A DNA stretch of 56,745 nucleotides, taken from assembly GCA_024276355.1 (NCBI GenBank), contig JAJRXJ010000315.1:1-56745 (forward strand), in the 5' to 3' direction. Positions 54,112 through 56,745 of this stretch are shown in pieces (within the stretch, counting starts at the first letter, position 1; each line of letters begins with the position of its first letter). This DNA comes from Actinomycetes bacterium. GTDB lineage: Bacteria; Actinomycetota; Acidimicrobiia; Acidimicrobiales; Aldehydirespiratoraceae. The notes below the pieces were generated by a model that saw only the letters and a program-made list of their open reading frames with translations, made no database searches and had not been told where the DNA came from. The translations under genes were made by a program, and so were the position numbers.

Positions 54112-55499
54112 ACACCACCTCATCTCCATCGGGTTCCGCCCCGAGCCGGAGGTGGTTGCTGGTCGGCATGGGCGTCACCAACCGGGCGGTCGCCGGCGCG
54201 CTGTTGCGCCGGGGCGGCTCGGTGGCGGTGGTCGACGAGAACCCCGACGACGATCTCCGCGATGCCTGCTCCAAGCTTGGTCTCGAACTTGTCGAATCGC
54301 CATCGACGGATCAGTTGGCCGACATGATCTCGAGAACCGATTCGGTCGTTCCCGCGCCGGGTCTTCCCGAGTCGCATGCCGCGTTCGCTCTGGCCGACGA
54401 GGCTCACAAGCCGGTGGTGAGCGAGCTGGATCTCGCCGCCGATTGGGATGATCGTCCGGTGATCGCGATCACCGGGACCAACGGCAAGACCACGGTGGTC
54501 GAGTTGGTGCTCGACTGTCTGGGCCGATCCGGGATCAAGGCTGTTGGTGCGGGGAACACCGAGATTCCCATGGTCAGTGCGATCGATGACCGGTCCGTGG
54601 AGGTATTCGTGGTCGAGGCCTCGTCGTTTCGTCTGGCCCGCACCGCCAGATTCCGGCCATCGGTGGCCACTTGGCTCAACTTCGCGCCCGACCACCTCGA
54701 CATCCATTCGAGCCTTGATGCCTACGAAGCGTCGAAGGCCAAGATATGGGCGAGGTGTTCGCAATCGACCACCGCCGTGGCCAACGCCGACGATCCGGCG
54801 GTGATGGCGCATGTGCCGGCGATGGGTGACCTGGTCACCTTCGGTTCCGGAGACGCCGATTGGAGAGTCGACGAAGACGGAGCTCTGCGTGGCCCCGACG
54901 GACCCGTACTTCGACAGGAAGAGCTTTGGCGTTCCCTTCCCCACGATGTCATCGATGCCCTCGCGGCGGCGGCCACAGCCACTGCCGCGGGTGCAACGCG
55001 TGAGGCCGTGGCCGGGGCCCTCCGGTCGTTCCCTGGTTTGGCTCACCGTGTTCAGGAAGTGGCGACCATCGACGGGTCGGTCTTCTACGACGACTCCAAG
55101 GCCACGACCCCCCACGCCACGGTGTCCGCCCTGCGGGGCTTCGACTCGGTGGTGTTGATCGCCGGGGGGCGCAACAAGGAGATCGATCTTTCCACCATGG
55201 TCTCGGCCGTGGATCATGTGGCGGCCGTCGTGGCCATTGGAGAATCCGCCGATGAGGTCACCCGAGCCTTCGAGTCTCATCGCCACGTCGAGACCGCGTC
55301 CAACATGGACGACGCCGTGGCCAGGGCCGCTCGGCTGGCGCGAGGGGGGCTACCGGTGCTGCTCTCGCCCGGCTGCGCATCGTTCGACTGGTACGTCAAC
55401 TACGGGGAACGAGGCCGCGACTTTGCCAGAGCCGTGGTCGACCATTCGAAATCGGCCCGTACCGGATCACCGACCACACCGGGAGGAGACATCGAGTGA
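54108..55499 (+). CDS. murD: UDP-MurNAc-L-Ala:D-Glu ligase MurD
   Basis: VIAITGTNGKTTVVELV; NFAPDHLDIHSSLDAYEASKAKI; DDSKATTPHATVSALR; LIAGGRNKEID. Confidence 0.94.
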   Translation: MNTTSSPSGSAPSRRWLLVGMGVTNRAVAGALLRRGGSVAVVDENPDDDLRDACSKLGLELVESPSTDQLADMISRTDSVVPAPGLPESHAAFALADEAHKPVVSELDLAADWDDRPVIAITGTNGKTTVVELVLDCLGRSGIKAVGAGNTEIPMVSAIDDRSVEVFVVEASSFRLARTARFRPSVATWLNFAPDHLDIHSSLDAYEASKAKIWARCSQSTTAVANADDPAVMAHVPAMGDLVTFGSGDADWRVDEDGALRGPDGPVLRQEELWRSLPHDVIDALAAAATATAAGATREAVAGALRSFPGLAHRVQEVATIDGSVFYDDSKATTPHATVSALRGFDSVVLIAGGRNKEIDLSTMVSAVDHVAAVVAIGESADEVTRAFESHRHVETASNMDDAVARAARLARGGLPVLLSPGCASFDWYVNYGERGRDFARAVVDHSKSARTGSPTTPGGDIE

Positions 55500-56698
55500 C
55501 CGCCACCCAACGGCGTCCAACGCGCCGCAGTCAGAAGTCGGCCTCGCGTGGCAACCATCCCACGGCGAGAGTCGCTCCGGACGGGCGCGGCCCGCGCCGC
55601 CCCATTGGTCGTCGAACCCCGCTTTTCCTGGCGTTGTTCATGGCGACGACCATGCTGGTGGTGCTCGGGGCGATCATGGTGTTGTCGGCTTCCGCGGCCA
55701 CCAGCATCGCCGACACCAATAGTGCGTGGAGCCTGTTCCGACGTCAGCTGGTCTGGACCGGGCTGGGCGCCGTGGCAATGCTCTTCACAATGCGGATCGA
55801 CTACCACGTGTGGAGGCGTGTTGCCCGGCCGGCGATGATGCTCGGGTTGCTGACGCTGGTGTCGATTCTCGCCCCCGGAGTGGGGATCACGGTGAACGGT
55901 GCCACCAGATGGATCGGCGTCGGCTCACTCACCTTCCAACCGTCGGAATTCGTCAAGCTCACGTTGATCCTTTTCATCGCTGATCTGCTGGCCAGGCCCA
56001 CACGGTCGATGGCCGACAGCAGATCAACCATGCGGCCGGTGCTGTTCGTGACCGGCGCGGTTGTCGCCCTGCTGATGCTCCAACCACACCTTGGGGCCAG
56101 CCTCATCCTCCTGGCCATCGCATCGTCGATGCTGTTCCTGGCCGGCGCTCCGATACTCAAGATGTTCGGCCTTGGTTCGGTCACGGCAGTATTCGGAGCT
56201 CTGGTGATCGCCACCTCCCCGTGGCGCCGCGACCGGCTTCTGGCATTCCTTCATCCGAAGGCCGATCCGAACGGTGCGGGATACCAACCCCTTCAGTCAC
56301 TTCACGCGATCACATCCGGTGGTTTCCTCGGGGTGGGTCTGGGTCAGAGTCGGGCAAAATGGGGGTTCCTTCCCTATGCACACACCGACTTCATATTCGC
56401 GATTCTCGCCGAGGAGCTGGGTCTTCTCGGCGCCACCTTCGTCATCGCCATGTTCACGGTGATCGGCGTGGCCGGATTCATGACCGCCCTGCGGGCCCCG
56501 GACCGATTCGGAATGCTCCTGGCGGTGGGGCTCACCACATGGGTGGTGGCCCAGGCGGTTCTCAACATCGGCGCGGTGATGGCCGTGCTGCCGGTCACCG
56601 GTGTGACCCTGCCGTTCATGTCGTTCGGAGGCTCGTCCGTGGTGATGACCATGGCTGCCATGGGATTGCTCCTCAACGTTGCCAGGCAAAGCCGTTGA
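55496..56698 (+). CDS. ftsW: SEDS glycosyltransferase FtsW
   Basis: TRWIGVGSLTFQPSEFVKLTLILFIADLL; QPHLGASLILLAIA; YQPLQSLHAITSGGFLGVGLGQSRAKWGFLPYAHTDFIFAILAEELG. Confidence 0.95.
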   Translation: MTATQRRPTRRSQKSASRGNHPTARVAPDGRGPRRPIGRRTPLFLALFMATTMLVVLGAIMVLSASAATSIADTNSAWSLFRRQLVWTGLGAVAMLFTMRIDYHVWRRVARPAMMLGLLTLVSILAPGVGITVNGATRWIGVGSLTFQPSEFVKLTLILFIADLLARPTRSMADSRSTMRPVLFVTGAVVALLMLQPHLGASLILLAIASSMLFLAGAPILKMFGLGSVTAVFGALVIATSPWRRDRLLAFLHPKADPNGAGYQPLQSLHAITSGGFLGVGLGQSRAKWGFLPYAHTDFIFAILAEELGLLGATFVIAMFTVIGVAGFMTALRAPDRFGMLLAVGLTTWVVAQAVLNIGAVMAVLPVTGVTLPFMSFGGSSVVMTMAAMGLLLNVARQSR

Positions 56699-56745
56699 GC
56701 CCCGAGCCATCGACCACCGATGAGGGTGCATGGGTCGTCATCGCG
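56695..56745 (+). CDS. murG: Probable MurG N-terminus (TTG start, truncated by right window edge)
   Basis: TTGA overlap with ftsW stop; LSPEPSTTDEGAWVVIA... and canonical dcw order; only 17 codons visible. Confidence 0.5.
   Translation, partial: MSPEPSTTDEGAWVVIA

Noticed and set aside
53007-55499. 830-aa reading frame upstream-extending murD
   Set aside because: The N-terminal ~365 aa are an out-of-frame shadow of mraY; the real start is ATG 54108 overlapping the mraY stop.

Overview
The window is a GC-rich chromosomal segment that looks actinobacterial, possibly Acidimicrobiia-like (inferred from gene content: MtrAB/GerMN-lipoprotein locus, DUF3040, Ppm synthase, PimB-like glycosyltransferase, dcw cluster, leaderless promoters). 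I see no mobile element, prophage or CRISPR array. About 50 genes are supported. From left to right: a left-truncated BCCP-carboxyltransferase fusion that the ORF track misses; a MacAB-like ABC efflux operon whose adaptor carries peptidoglycan-binding and Calx-beta domains; a class A PBP; an XRE-ArfB pair; an RNase P RNA gene; a Fur/rubrerythrin/Fe-S oxidoreductase/DUF3501/TrpD-like operon behind a perfect 25-bp palindrome; a DnaQ-GIY-YIG nuclease; a GMC oxidoreductase pair; queG; a mannosyltransferase; a large SMC/Rad50-like protein with an apparently destroyed Walker A motif; sugar kinases and pfkA; mtrAB plus a GerMN lipoprotein; ppm, nudix, dinB, DUF3040; a MoxR-DUF58-transglutaminase block; a lipoate-ligase-like gene; and a dcw cluster (mraZ-rsmH-ftsL-ftsI-murE-mraY-murD-ftsW-[murG]) with no murF at the usual place. 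The strongest leads are: (1) a 21-bp helix predicted to bury the rsmH Shine-Dalgarno and AUG, mutually exclusive with an upstream hairpin; (2) an efflux adaptor in which PG-binding and Calx-beta domains occupy the usual coiled-coil position; (3) a nine-unit 10-bp periodic GG array upstream of mraZ; (4) the palindrome-controlled rubrerythrin/DUF3501 operon; (5) the SMC-like pseudo-ATPase. Everything was read by eye, with no database searches or folding software.
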